From assembly GCA_965644315.1 (NCBI GenBank), contig CBFFRQ010000042.1, forward strand, positions 1 to 64,000: 64,000 nucleotides of DNA, written 5' to 3'. The notes under the pieces are model-generated. The model ran no database searches. It saw nothing but the letters and a program-made list of their open reading frames with translations, and had not been told where the DNA came from. The position numbers and the translations under genes were made by a program. Numbering within the stretch: position 1 is the first letter of the stretch; each line of letters begins with the position of its first letter. The stretch is from Caecitellus pseudoparvulus (taxonomy: Eukaryota > Bigyra: Bicosoecida). Below, piece by piece: positions 19,803 through 29,848 of this stretch.

Positions 19803-20242
19803 GGGTGTCGGCAGCTCAGGCGCGGGAGCTTCAGACTTCTCCCTCACTTCGCGACAGGCTCAGCACCGACGCCATGCGTGGGGGGGGGGGGCACCTTGTT
19901 TGCGCTCAGAAGTTGGAAACAGCGGGTGCTGCTATGTTTTGTTGGGATTTTATGGCGGCCCTGCATTGAATCGTCACGCCTGCCAAGGAGCGGCATGCCC
20001 CGCAAACGAAGCAGGGCCCACTGGGCACCACACAAACCGACAGTTTGGCGGTGGCCATGCAGAGCAGCAGGGGACAACAGATTTCGACGTCACCCCAATC
20101 TTCCCCCACCCATCACCCCGCACACCCACCAATGAATGCAAGGGCCTTCCACTGAGGCAGCCTGGCAGCCAGTGAAGTTGCGCATTTTCCGCACGTATCA
20201 GGCCACGGCGCTTGAGCACTGGCAGGAGATTCTGTGGCCACA
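19803..20242. promoter_or_regulatory. Divergent promoter region, coiled-coil/decarboxylase genes
   Basis: A 440-nt region between outward-facing starts. TTTTCCGC occurs at 20185-20192, 50 nt before the plus ATG, matching the element next to the pICln start. A run of 11 G lies near 19880. No coding signal was recognised. Confidence 0.35.
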
Positions 20243-22062
20243 ATGGAGGCGAAGATGGATCTCCCAGAGCCCATGCCACACGGCTGCGTGGGGGAGGGCG
20301 CCGCCCACGCCGAGGAGTTCAAGAAGCTGTCCGGCATGGCTACCAAGGCAATTGCACAGTATTACCAAGGGTTCCCCGAGGGAACAGGGCGGTCAGCTGC
20401 GGAAATAGGGCGCTGTACGCCGATCGGCACTCTGGCGACAACGACAGACATCTGCAGCATCCCAGACAGCCTGGAGGAAGCTAAGGACCTGTCCAGTGAC
20501 ATGGCCTCTTGGCTGCGTCTGTCCATCAGTACTCACGCTCCGCTCTTCCTTGACAAGTGAGTGCGCGTGGCCGCCACGCTCAGCTGGGCTGGCCTCAGGC
20601 AGCCACACCCCCGCGTGTTCACAGGCTGTGGACTGGCGCGCACCCCGTCGCAGTCATGGGGGAGTTCCTCACCGCAGCTGCCAACACCAGCGCCCACACG
20701 TACGCTGTGGCCCCCTTTCACTCTGCCGTGGAGGTGAGCGTCTTGCGCAAGCTGCGGGAGCTGGCGGGGTTTCCCTGCCAGGACCCCATCGCCAGCTTCC
20801 TGGGCGCCAGCGAGGCTGCCCAGGGCCCTGAGCACGACAAGTTCGCGGGTCTGCCCTTGGGTGACGGCATCACATGCCCTGGGGGCAGCTACTCCAACAT
20901 GCTGGCCATGCTGGCTGCACGCACGCTGGCCGCCCCCGCCCTGGCCCAGGTGGGCTGGGCGGGGCACATCGCAGGCGGCGGCAAGCCCCTCGTCGCCTTC
21001 ACGTCGGCACAAGCCCACTACTCCATCGTGCGTGCCGGCTCTGTCCTGGGCCTGGGCCGCGAGGGGGTGGTGCGTGTGCCCTGCGACGCTGGCGGGAGCA
21101 TGCTGCCCTCGGCGCTGGATGACGCCATTGCCGCGGCGGTGGCGGAGGGCAAGCAGCCCTTCTTCGTCTCGGCCACTGCCGGCACGACTGTGCTGGGCGC
21201 ATACGACCCTCTGCAAGCCATAGCCGACGTCGTGGACGCCTGGAACAGCAAGCTGGCGCGGGGGCAGGAGGCGGGAGCAGGGGGCTGCGCGGCGGAGGGC
21301 CCTGGGCAGGGGCAGCGGGCTGCGCTGTGGCTGCACGTGGACGGCAGCTGGGGTGGCAGCGTCATCACGCTCCCACACAAGCACCCCGGGCGAGCCCTGG
21401 TGGATGGCCTGGAGCGCGCAGACAGCTTCGTCGTGAACCCTCACAAGCTGCTGGGCGTGCCGCAGCAGTGCAGCGCGCTGCTGGTCAAGTCCCCCTACAT
21501 CCTGCGAGAGGCCTGCGCCAGCAAGGCAGAGTACCTCTTCCACCCCCACGCCCAGGCCCAGTTCGACCAGGGGGACAAGACCCTCACCTGTGGCCGGCGC
21601 CCCGACGCCTCCAAGCTGTGGCTCATGTGGCGCCACGTGACGACGGCGGGGCTGGCGGCGCGTGTGTCCCACGCCCTGGACATGGCCGCCTCCTTCGCCC
21701 AGCTCGTCGCCAGGGACGACCGCTTCCTCCTCGTGAAGCCCTGCACCTCCTTCAACGTGGCCTTCTGGTACCTGCCCAAACGAGGGGGGGTGCGCGCTGC
21801 CCTAGCGGGGCTGGGCAGTGCTGCCGTCTCCACCGCCGTCGCTGACCATGGACAGGTGTTGGCAGACACGGTGCTGCAGCTGTACGAGGCCATGCAGGCA
21901 GCTGGCAGCGTGCTGGTGAACCACAACCCGCTGTCTGACCAGGGCCTGCCCCGCTTCTTCCGGGCAGTCTTCAACGCGCCCTCCGTGCAGACACAGCACT
22001 TGAAGTTCATCCTGGACGAGATCCCCCGCTTGGCCGTCAGCGCCGGCCTGGACGACGCGTGA
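20243..22062 (+). CDS. Group II PLP-dependent decarboxylase, glutamate/cysteine-sulfinate type
   Basis: Exons 20243-20556 and 20625-22062 (donor GTGAGT, acceptor CACAG) give 583 residues. The splice restores LFLDKLWTGAHPVAVMGEFL, matching the GAD/CSAD entry to the PLP fold, followed by NTSAHTYAVAP. The PLP-binding lysine is K379 in VVNPHKLLGVPQQCSALLVK, and YLFHPHAQAQFDQGDKTLTC with CGRRPDASKLWLMW matches the animal-type GAD65/67, CSAD and GADL1 branch rather than the plant calmodulin-binding GAD branch. Likely products are GABA, hypotaurine or beta-alanine; substrate cannot be set from sequence. A low-complexity insert (about residues 310-335, Gly/Ala/Gln) interrupts the domain. The first 100 residues have no matching domain. 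Confidence 0.82.
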
Positions 22063-22086
22063 GCCAGCGGCCATGCCGGCGTGCTC

Positions 22087-23409
22087 TCACAGGGGCCCGT
22101 CCCACACGCGCTTCCACGTTTCAGCGCCGGCAGCCTTGGCGCGCCACACCACAGCGACCAGGACACAGGGCACGATGTACAGCAGGGCAGGCTGGGCCAG
22201 GTGCATGGTGAAGTTAGCAATGTATGTCAACAGAAGCCCGGCGGCGTACCCCCGCAGGCCGGCCCGGAACAGCGGGCGCCCAGACATGCCTCGCACCTCC
22301 TCCCAGCAACCAGCCGCCCAGCCAGCCAGGCCGGCATACACAGGCGGGTGCTGGGCGGTGTCCCCGTCACCATCGCTGTCTGACCCACTGGCGTGGGGTG
22401 TCGGCGAGGCGGGTGGCTGGTTCGGGGCCCGTGCCCCGCGCTCCAGCAGCCCGGCGGTCTCCTCAGCACTGCCCTGCTCTTGGTGCTGCTGTGCCGCGTC
22501 CCGTGGCGGGGCCAGAGCCCAGTCGGCACGGTACGCCATGGCCAGCAGCAGACCTGGCAGGGCGATGTCGCCCAGGCCCAGCATGGTGAAGCCAGCCATG
22601 TGCAGGCCCGCTGGCACGTCAGGCACCTCCCCCTCCCCCAGCCAGACGAACACTGGCAGCTGCAGCTTGTTGGGCATGTCCAAGTTCAGGGGGGGCAAGG
22701 AGTCAGCTGGGAGGGGGAGGGCCTTGGCCACTTCGTGCGCCGGGTTGGCGGGCGCCTGCTGTGCGACGTCCACCATGACGTTGCGTGAGAACAGCAGTGG
22801 GGACAGGAACACCCAGAAGACGTCGTAGACGAGCAGGCCGCAGAGGGCGACGGCGCCCACCTTCAGGGACGGCAGGCGCATGATGCCGATGAGGGACACT
22901 CCCAACGCGATGCCGAGCACGTTGGACACCAGCCAGCCGCCTGACAGCAGCCACAGCAAGCAGCACGCGACGCCCACCAGGGCAGCTACCGCATCACCCA
23001 CGGAGCAAGGGCAGCAAGAGCTGCACAGTGTGCTGTTGGCCAGGCTGTTGCGCGGACCTCTCTGGCAGGCAGCCGCGCCGAGGCTGGTCAAGCACGCAAA
23101 GACCAGTGGCCGTGCCGCGAAACTTGTGACAGACAAGCACACCGTCAAGAAGTACAGCACGAGCAGCAGCTGTGTGCTGCTGTAGGCAAAGAGCAAGAAC
23201 ATGCCCAGCAGCGCCACGCTGGCGAACACAGGCATCATGACTGCTGCCTGCAGGGTGACTGCAGGGGAGCGTGTTTCACTCGCGTTTCGTGCCGCGTCAC
23301 CCCGCCGCAGGACGCCATGCGCTGCCAGGGACATCATCGCACCGGCCACGATGCAGGCGATGGCCAGAAAGAACATGGCAACACTGGAGAGGTACGGGAG
23401 CAGGCCCAT
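22087..23409 (-). CDS. Signal peptide peptidase-like aspartyl intramembrane protease (SPPL3-like)
   Basis: The start chosen is the first ATG (23409), giving 440 residues; the frame is open a little further upstream. The three signatures of the presenilin/SPP clan are present: the YD motif in LLVYDVFWVF (D196), GLGD in MLGLGDIALPG (D281), and a QPALLY segment (PAL motif) near residue 415. Nine hydrophobic helices can be counted. There is no large N-terminal lumenal domain, which fits SPPL3 better than SPPL2. The Pro/Ser/Asp-rich segment after GLGD (about 300-345) is probably a cytosolic loop. The family cleaves type II membrane proteins; SPPL3 acts in the Golgi on glycosyltransferases, which is of interest given the GT62 gene in the same window. 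Confidence 0.85.
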   Translation of the reverse strand: MGLLPYLSSVAMFFLAIACIVAGAMMSLAAHGVLRRGDAARNASETRSPAVTLQAAVMMPVFASVALLGMFLLFAYSSTQLLLVLYFLTVCLSVTSFAARPLVFACLTSLGAAACQRGPRNSLANSTLCSSCCPCSVGDAVAALVGVACCLLWLLSGGWLVSNVLGIALGVSLIGIMRLPSLKVGAVALCGLLVYDVFWVFLSPLLFSRNVMVDVAQQAPANPAHEVAKALPLPADSLPPLNLDMPNKLQLPVFVWLGEGEVPDVPAGLHMAGFTMLGLGDIALPGLLLAMAYRADWALAPPRDAAQQHQEQGSAEETAGLLERGARAPNQPPASPTPHASGSDSDGDGDTAQHPPVYAGLAGWAAGCWEEVRGMSGRPLFRAGLRGYAAGLLLTYIANFTMHLAQPALLYIVPCVLVAVVWRAKAAGAETWKRVWDGPL

Positions 23410-23573
23410 GTCGACGGTCTTGCGCTTGCACGACACCGCCAAGTGGCTGACCCCAAGTCGCTGCGGTCGCCGGGCGTGGCAGCCGAGGCGCTGCTGCGCC
23501 TGGAACGTGAATTGACACTGACCTCGGCAGCCTCAGAAACCACACGAAACAATTGGTTGTGCCCGTTGGGGCA

Positions 23574-25923
23574 TCATGCTGCAGGCTGCGTAGAGCCGCC
23601 TGACACCATGGCCACCAGGTCCGAAGACAGCACTCCCACACAATCCGAGAAGGTGATGTGGTTGTTGTTGTAGGGGTCCACTGCAGCCAGCAACTCGTCC
23701 ACCTCTGCGTCCGACTTGCCCTGCACGGCTTCCTTGACCACCTTCCGGAACTCCACCTCGTTCACCACGCCATTGCCATCGGTGTCGGCGGCGCGGAACA
23801 CCTTGCGGAAACGGGCCAGGAACTTCTCGTGCCCGCGCAGCTGGAAGTCCAGCAGGATCTTCAGCAGCGCGTCATACGCGATGCGCCCCTTGGCCACGGC
23901 GGCAGCTGCTGCGGCGGCGGGGCCCGTGGGCTCTGCGCCCCGCCGAGGTCTGCGTGGACCACGCCCCCCCCCAGCAGCCGCCTCCTCTGCCGACTTGCTC
24001 TCCAGCTCAGGTGGGTTGGCGATCTCTGGCTTGGTGGCAATGGTGGTGCGCACGAGGTTGATGAGGGTGGCGGCGTCCTCGTCGGAGTACATGTACCGGA
24101 TGATCTCCACCCACTCCGCCTCCACCACATGCCCCGTCAGCCGGCTGCGCATCAGGCGACCGATGGCGCTGTCCGGCTTCATGGGGTGCTTCCCCTTCAG
24201 GTACACGCGCAGGAGCTCGGACACGGTGTTCTTCAGCTGGCGCTGCACGAGGCGGAACTCCTCGTCGATGTCATTGCGCAGGATGCAGCCGAAGACACGC
24301 ACGTCGTTGTCGCTGTCGGAGTAGGCGTTCACGCCGCGGATGATGGCGCTGGCGTGCTCGATGATGAGGCGCTTCAGGCCGTACTTCTGGTTCAGGAACG
24401 TGTACATGTGCTGCTCCATCGTCTCCCGCGGCAGCTTGCTGGCGTCGCACTTGGCGTCAAACTTCACCTTGCTCGCGTACATCGCGTCGATCACCTCCCG
24501 CAGCTGGTTCAGGGTCAGCGTCCGCGCCGTGCTGGCATCCTCCTCCTGCGTGGGGGAGTCCCCTCGCCGAGTTGGGGACCCGCCCCCCCGACCTGCCCCC
24601 GCAGCTGCCGGCGCGGGCGGCGGTGACGCCACCATGGCTGTGCCTGCACTCGCACTGCCGCGGGCGCTGGAGCTGGCGTGTGCACGGGCGGTGCCCAGCT
24701 GCTGCTCCAGCTGCTTCACCCGGATGCGCAGCTCTGCGTTCTCCCGTGACAGCACGCGCTTGTCAGCCAGCAAGCTGTCGCGCTCCTCTGTGATCTCGGC
24801 AGCCATGCTGTCCTTCTCACTGCGCAGCTTGGTCACCTCCCGCTCCAGGGACTCGGCTGCCCGCAGCAGCTGAGCTGTCTTGCGGGAGGCAGTGTTGGCT
24901 GCCTCCTGCGCCTCACCCACGCGGGCAGCGTAGTACGGGTGCACGTCTTCGATGATGCCAGGGAACTCCTTGAACAGGCCAGTGTGCACTTTGCGCAGCT
25001 GGCGCAGGGAGGCGCTCAGGCCGGTGTTGCTCCCAACCGCCTCCAGCGCAGCTGAGAAGCAGACGTCGTACAGATCGAACTTGGCTGAGAGGATGGCACT
25101 CTGCCGGGAGATGGGGTCCTCCAGCGTCCCCAGCAGTGCGCTCAACCCCTTCACGACGCCAGACACGTGGCTGTCGAAGGCGCTTGTCAGCCGGGCGTCT
25201 GTCCCGGGGGGGTCGTCCCCCACCAAGCTCTTGATGGCGCCAAACAGCACTGCCACGTCAGAGAGGTCCTTCTCCGAGATGGTGATTTCCCGAGACACCA
25301 CGGAGGGGCGCGGCACCGGCGCCGCCCCCCCTGCGCCCGGTGGGGAAGGGGGGGAAGCGCCCGTTGACGGCTGGGGCTCAGCAGGTGCCCCCGCCTGCTG
25401 CCCTGCAGCCACACGCAGAGTGACCGTTTCAGGGAGCCCTGCTGCGAGCTCCTGCAGCTGCTCGTCAGGCATGCCTGACACCATCACGGTCTGCAGGGCA
25501 GGCAGCGACGCCAGCCCGGAGCTGACGCTGGAAGCACTCCTGTGCAAGGGGGGAGAGGTGAGGAGTGCCGACGCCGCCGTGCATCGGTGCCAAGCCATGG
25601 CGGCACGCACTTGATGTTGTTCAGGGTCAGGTCGATGTGGGCCAGCTGCTTGTAGGCGCTCAAGTCCCGGGGCAGTGCCGTCAGGGTGTTGCGGCTCAAG
25701 TCCAGTGCACTGCGAGGGACGCCACGTAAAGAGCACCAGGTGCAACTCCGAGGCGACAGGTCGCCATCACGCCCGGCCAGCACCACGCACACAACATCCT
25801 TCGGAATGCTGCCCAGCAAGGGGTGCAGGTCTGTCACCCGCTGCCCTGAGAAGGAAATGCTCTGTGTCGGCGCGCAGGCGTGGCGAGTGTCAACTTCCGC
25901 AGCTGCACCATCGCCCGGTCCAT
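23574..25923 (-). CDS. LRR, coiled-coil and EF-hand protein
   Basis: Exons on the minus strand: 25861-25791, 25709-25611 and 25539-23574, with donors GTGCGT. A tiny first exon, 25923-25909, is tentative. The model has about 716 residues. Splicing restores leucine-rich repeats (IPKDVVALDLSRNTLTALP; LAHIDLTLNNIK). Residues 110-185 are Pro/Ala-rich. A helical region, a coiled coil (about 330-395) and a conserved-looking globular block (TLNQLREVIDAMYASKVKF to LLRVYLKGKHPMKPD, about 450-560) follow. The C-terminus holds two EF-hands: DTDGNGVVNEVEF is canonical, and DPYNNNHITFSDC is weaker. A Ca-sensing cytoskeletal or ciliary role is inferred from layout only. The 5' end is the least certain part. 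Confidence 0.65.
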
Positions 25924-26322
25924 AGCGAGCAGCGCCGTCCGCCACGCACCGCCATGCTGGGTCTCGAACAAGGCCAGGGGACGGCTGCACTGCTGCACCG
26001 CCTGGCTCGCCCAGAGCTTCCTCTGGCAGGCCCGTCGACGGCTGCCCTGGCTGCAACAACTACGGAGCTGGTGCAATGAGACCAGCAAGCTGCTGTAGCC
26101 TGAGCGCCTAAGGGGTGTGCGGAGTGGAGACGTTCTAAGAATGGCCCTGCACATGCCAGCACGAGGTCGTTTGTTCATGGAGTGTGGTGGGCAGGGCGAA
26201 CTGTGCGCCGGCGGCAATAGGCCGCGCAGGCCGTGCTCGCAGGCACATTCGACCTTCCAGGCAACTCTGCAGCCCAACTCTGGACAACACGACGCTGATC
26301 GGCCACCTACCCGGCGCCAGCC
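25924..26322. promoter_or_regulatory. Divergent region, LRR-EF-hand/DGAT2 genes
   Basis: About 400 nt between the predicted starts. It may also hide an extra 5' exon of the LRR gene on the minus strand: frames stay open, but no LRR-like sequence was recognised. No promoter motif stands out. Confidence 0.3.
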
Positions 26323-27620
26323 ATGGCGGACCACGCAAAGAAACTGGGCGGAAGCGATCGCCCTGGCCTTCCTCCAGCTCCTGCAGCACCCACATGGGCC
26401 AAAGACGTGTGTCTAGTGCGCAGTCGGCGCTGCAGTGGCACCGGGTGTGGCTAAAATTCCGCACGCTCCCGCAGGCGACCGCACGGCCCTGCCTGCTCCC
26501 CCCGCTCCCAGGAGTACTTTGACGGGGACCCAGAGAAAGATGAAACTGTCACCTACAAAGCACCTCACGCACGGGCGCCCCTGACCCGCGTGTTGAACCT
26601 CATCACCACGTTCATCCTGGTGAGACCGCCGCACAGAACGTGGCCTGGAAGCGCTGCAGGCGCCACCTCCCCCGCCTGCCCCTCGCGCCTGCCCAGGTGC
26701 ACTACCTCTTCTGGTGGCCCGCCATGCTGACTGCCTTTGCGTTCATGCATTTCGTCCTGGACGTGTGGTGGGCAAAGTGGGTGTGCGTGGCGTTTCACGC
26801 CGTGTACTTCCCCCTCGCCTTCGACGGCACGGAGCGCAAGACCGGCAAGGGCTGGGACCTGGCCCGCATGGCCAAGTACTGGCTGGCTGCCCACGACTAC
26901 GCCATGCTGGAGGTGCGCCGCACCGCCAAGCTGGACCCCTCCCGGCAGTACTTCTTCGCCTGGTTCCCCCACGCCATCCTCGTCCTCTCCCGCATCTCCG
27001 TGTACGGCGGCATCTTCGAGCGCCTGTTCCCAGGCGTGCAGCACCGCACCCTGGGCGCGACGCCCATGTTCTACTTCCCCTTCTGCCGGGACTTCTCCAT
27101 GTGGATGGGGGCGGTGGACGCAGGCAAGCGCACAGCAGCCAAGGTGCTGCAGGCGGGTTACTCCCTCATGGTCTTCCCCGGCGGCTCCCGAGAGATCTTC
27201 ACGACAGACCCCAACAGCACTGACGTGACCTTCGTCCTGAACTGCCGCAAGGGCTTCGTGAAGCTCGCGCTCAAACACGGCGTGGACCTCGTGCCCGTCG
27301 TGGTGTACGGCGAGAAGTTCGTCTACTCCCGCTGGCTGGCCCCCGACTGGCTCGTGAACTTCTGCCTCAAGGCCTTCAGGGGCATGCCCATGCTCATCTT
27401 CTGGGGCCGCTTCTTCACCCTGCTGCCCTACCGCACTCCCATGCGCGTCGTGTACGGCGCGCCCATCCGCGTGGACGCCGTGGAAGACCCGACCCAGGAG
27501 CAGATTGACGAGTTGCACGCCGCCTACGGGGAGGCTCTGCAGAAGCTGTGGCATGAGCACAAGGTGTGGGGCTACGGCAGCAAGGAGGTTGCGGACAAGG
27601 AGACGCTGATCATCAAGTAA
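26323..27620 (+). CDS. Diacylglycerol O-acyltransferase type 2 (DGAT2/MOGAT family)
   Basis: Three exons, 26323-26406, 26512-26619 and 26697-27620, all phase 0, with donors GTGTGT and GTGAGA, give 371 residues. A transmembrane hairpin spans the second junction (about residues 55-85). The acyltransferase block follows: YFFAWFPHAILVLS with catalytic-type His156 (families usually have HPHG or EPHS; here FPHA), then YSLMVFPGGSREIF, the second conserved block, and RKGFVKLALKHGVDLVPVVV. The enzyme transfers an acyl chain from acyl-CoA to diacylglycerol in the ER, the last step of oil synthesis. FPGGSRE keeps the family pattern PGGxxE. Substrate (DAG, MAG or wax alcohol) cannot be fixed. It opposes the SDP1-type lipase at 4845-6842. 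Confidence 0.87.
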
Positions 27621-27800
27621 GCTCAGCGGCAGACCCTTCCAGCATGCATGTTGTGCCGAGGCCTGCGCACCAAGCGCGGCTTCACGCCAAATCCATCAAC
27701 CACAAGAGCCGCTGCGATAGATCTGACCGGAAAGCACTGGATCAGGCGCTGAGAGCAAGCCTCGGGCCCTGCGCTGCAAGGGAGAGGCCCTAGACAGGCC

Positions 27801-27818
27801 GCGTTTCGCCCGCGTTTC
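27801..27818 (+). promoter_or_regulatory. Tandem GCGTTTC pair 18 nt before a start codon
   Basis: GCGTTTC at 27801-27807 and 27812-27818, four bases apart, the same direct-repeat spacing as the pair at 7177-7194. The downstream copy overlaps TTTCCCGC (27815-27822), which also fits an E2F-like consensus. The ATG of the PSMD5-like gene is at 27836. Confidence 0.45.
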
Positions 27819-27835
27819 CCGCATCCTGCCACGCC

Positions 27836-29767
27836 ATGCAGGCTGCTGTCGAGGCGGCAGCGACGAGTATCGGCGTTGGAAAGACGCCTGACTTCACACC
27901 ATTGCTAGAGGGCTTTGGGCTGCAGGCGCTCTTCAGCTCCCTTGCCACTGCTACTGGCGACTTCAAGCGGCGGCTTCACCTGGTGCTGACGGAGCTTCTG
28001 CAGTCAGACGCGTGCCTGCCTCTGACAACTTCCCCTGAGGCCTTACCCACGTGGGCGGCTGCCCTAAGCCCCGAATCCACGGAAGATGCCCAACTCATTG
28101 CGCTGCACAGCCTGCAGCAGCTCGTGCTGAGGCATGCCTGCACAGTGTCGCTCATCAGCGGCAGGGAAAGCCTGGTTCCCAGCATCGTGGCAGGGCTGGC
28201 GTCCGAGAGCACCAAGGTCGGGCAGGCCACAGTGCAGTGCCTGCGAGCAGCCGCCCTTGCCCTGCAGGGGGATGCTCCAGCCCTGTCCTCCCTTGTGGCA
28301 GCTCTGGCAAGCGCTGCAGACGGCGGCGTCGCCGGCCCTCGCAAGCACCACGCCTTGCTGGCGCTGGCCGGAGACGCCTCGCACACCGCCACCGTGCTGC
28401 AGGAAGGAGGGCATCTGCAGGTCGTGTTCTCGGCACTGTCCCCTGCCGACCCCCTGGCCGCCCTGGCCGTCCTGGAGGACGTGTGGCACCTGGCTCGCAG
28501 CGTGGGCGGCCTCCGTGCGGCGCTGTGCGCTGGTGCTGACACGCCGCCGCCCCTGCACGCCCTCCTGGCACTAGCTGGCGCCACGCCCCCGCCCCCCGCC
28601 TCGGCTAGTGCCCTGCCCACTCTCCAGCTGTCCTCGCCTGCAGCAAGTGCTGACTGCGATCCGTTCCTGGGCCCCGCCGCGCTCAGTGCGGCCGCTGCGT
28701 GTGTGCGGACGGGGGTGCAGACGTGCCTGTCTGCCGTCGCGGGGCGCACTGCCAACGCTGACGCCCTGCAGACCTGCCCCTCCACCAGCGCGGTGGCCGA
28801 CACCCTGCGGCCTCTCCTGGGCGTGGGCCGTGCTGTACTGGACACCTCTGTGGCGTGGCTGCAGGGTGGCGCGGAGGCGGCGCCAGCACTGCAGGCAATC
28901 GGGGATGCTTGCGGTGCTCACCCACTCCTTCTGGCTGCAGTGTGCGCATCGCCACTTGCTGTGTCGGCTCTGGCCGGGGCCCTGGTCAGTCGGGACGACT
29001 CCGTGCGCGATGCGGCTCTGCACGCGATCGCCCACATCCTGGCCAGCGCCAGCCAAATGGGACACGCACTGGGGGTCCCCGGGCCCAGGCTGCCTGCCGA
29101 CGCGACACCACAAAGCGCCGAGTCGTCGTGGTTCGAGACTGCGCTGCTCTCACTCCAAGCCGCGGCAGGGGACGGCGCGGGCGCCGACACAGGCGCCGCC
29201 GACGCAGCACCTTCCCCTGCCGCCGCCAAGCCGGCGAGCCTGGGAGACGCGGCCTCTGTTGCCAGCGATCCGCCAGGGGATGGCACAGGAGGGGGTGATG
29301 GCCTCCTCCCCTCCCAAGTGGCCAGCCTGCCCCTTCTACTGAGCGACGGAGCACAGCGCCTGGTGCGGCACGTGGAGGCTGCCATGGCCAGGGCGGCGCC
29401 CGGCGACGCGAGCAAGGCTGGCCTCGTGCCTCTGAGCCATGGGTGCATCGTTGCGCCGTTTCCAGGCCCGAATGACGCTGGCTACGCCCTGCTCGCAGCG
29501 CTGCTGGCGCAGCCCACGTCGTGGGGCGTGCAGTGTCTTCTGCACAGCAGTGCCGACTTCACCTCTTGGCTCACAGCGCCGCCCGCGTCCACACTGACCG
29601 CCATGGTGCATCGGCGGCGCGTCAGCCTGCTCCGCGGCATCTTGAGCCACCCGCAGGCCATGGAAGCAGCAGGCGCGGCGTTGCTAGAGGCCCTGGCGAG
29701 CTCTGCGGCCATGGCGGAGAGCGGCAAGGCGGCGCATGACCCGGGCGTGGCGTCAGCGGCCATGTAG
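27836..29767 (+). CDS. 26S proteasome assembly chaperone PSMD5/S5b-like ARM protein
   Basis: A single exon of 643 residues from ATG 27836. The protein is an all-helical ARM/HEAT-like repeat array: GLQALFSSLATATGDFKRR, a SLVPSIVAGLASESTKVGQA repeat, DPFLGPAALSAAA, then SSWFETALLSL, and a C-terminal repeat ending WGVQCLLHSSADFTSWLTAP with HRRRVSLLRGILSHP. These line up in order with the PSMD5 pattern I know (LGPLFSLL, DPFSSFYLPG, ESWFSSLS, PWAQKL...FVEYVVDRS). PSMD5 holds the Rpt ring during assembly of the 19S particle. A disordered Ala/Ser/Pro insert at about 440-485 makes it longer than the usual ~500. A generic ARM protein is the alternative. Confidence 0.62.
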   Translation: MQAAVEAAATSIGVGKTPDFTPLLEGFGLQALFSSLATATGDFKRRLHLVLTELLQSDACLPLTTSPEALPTWAAALSPESTEDAQLIALHSLQQLVLRHACTVSLISGRESLVPSIVAGLASESTKVGQATVQCLRAAALALQGDAPALSSLVAALASAADGGVAGPRKHHALLALAGDASHTATVLQEGGHLQVVFSALSPADPLAALAVLEDVWHLARSVGGLRAALCAGADTPPPLHALLALAGATPPPPASASALPTLQLSSPAASADCDPFLGPAALSAAAACVRTGVQTCLSAVAGRTANADALQTCPSTSAVADTLRPLLGVGRAVLDTSVAWLQGGAEAAPALQAIGDACGAHPLLLAAVCASPLAVSALAGALVSRDDSVRDAALHAIAHILASASQMGHALGVPGPRLPADATPQSAESSWFETALLSLQAAAGDGAGADTGAADAAPSPAAAKPASLGDAASVASDPPGDGTGGGDGLLPSQVASLPLLLSDGAQRLVRHVEAAMARAAPGDASKAGLVPLSHGCIVAPFPGPNDAGYALLAALLAQPTSWGVQCLLHSSADFTSWLTAPPASTLTAMVHRRRVSLLRGILSHPQAMEAAGAALLEALASSAAMAESGKAAHDPGVASAAM

Positions 29768-29848
29768 CCCTGCCCAACAAGCACACATGTCGGTGCAGGA
29801 ATGAGAAGAATGCATTGTCAGGTACACAACAGGCAGGGGAGGGTGGGC

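Noticed and set aside
25862-25908. Direct reading of the LRR gene through this segment without an intron
   Set aside because: The two flanking frames do not agree, so an intron is needed; the tiny first exon is kept only as tentative.
26565-27560. 331-codon minus-strand ORF opposite DGAT2
   Set aside because: Shadow of the conserved acyltransferase exons; no domain of its own.
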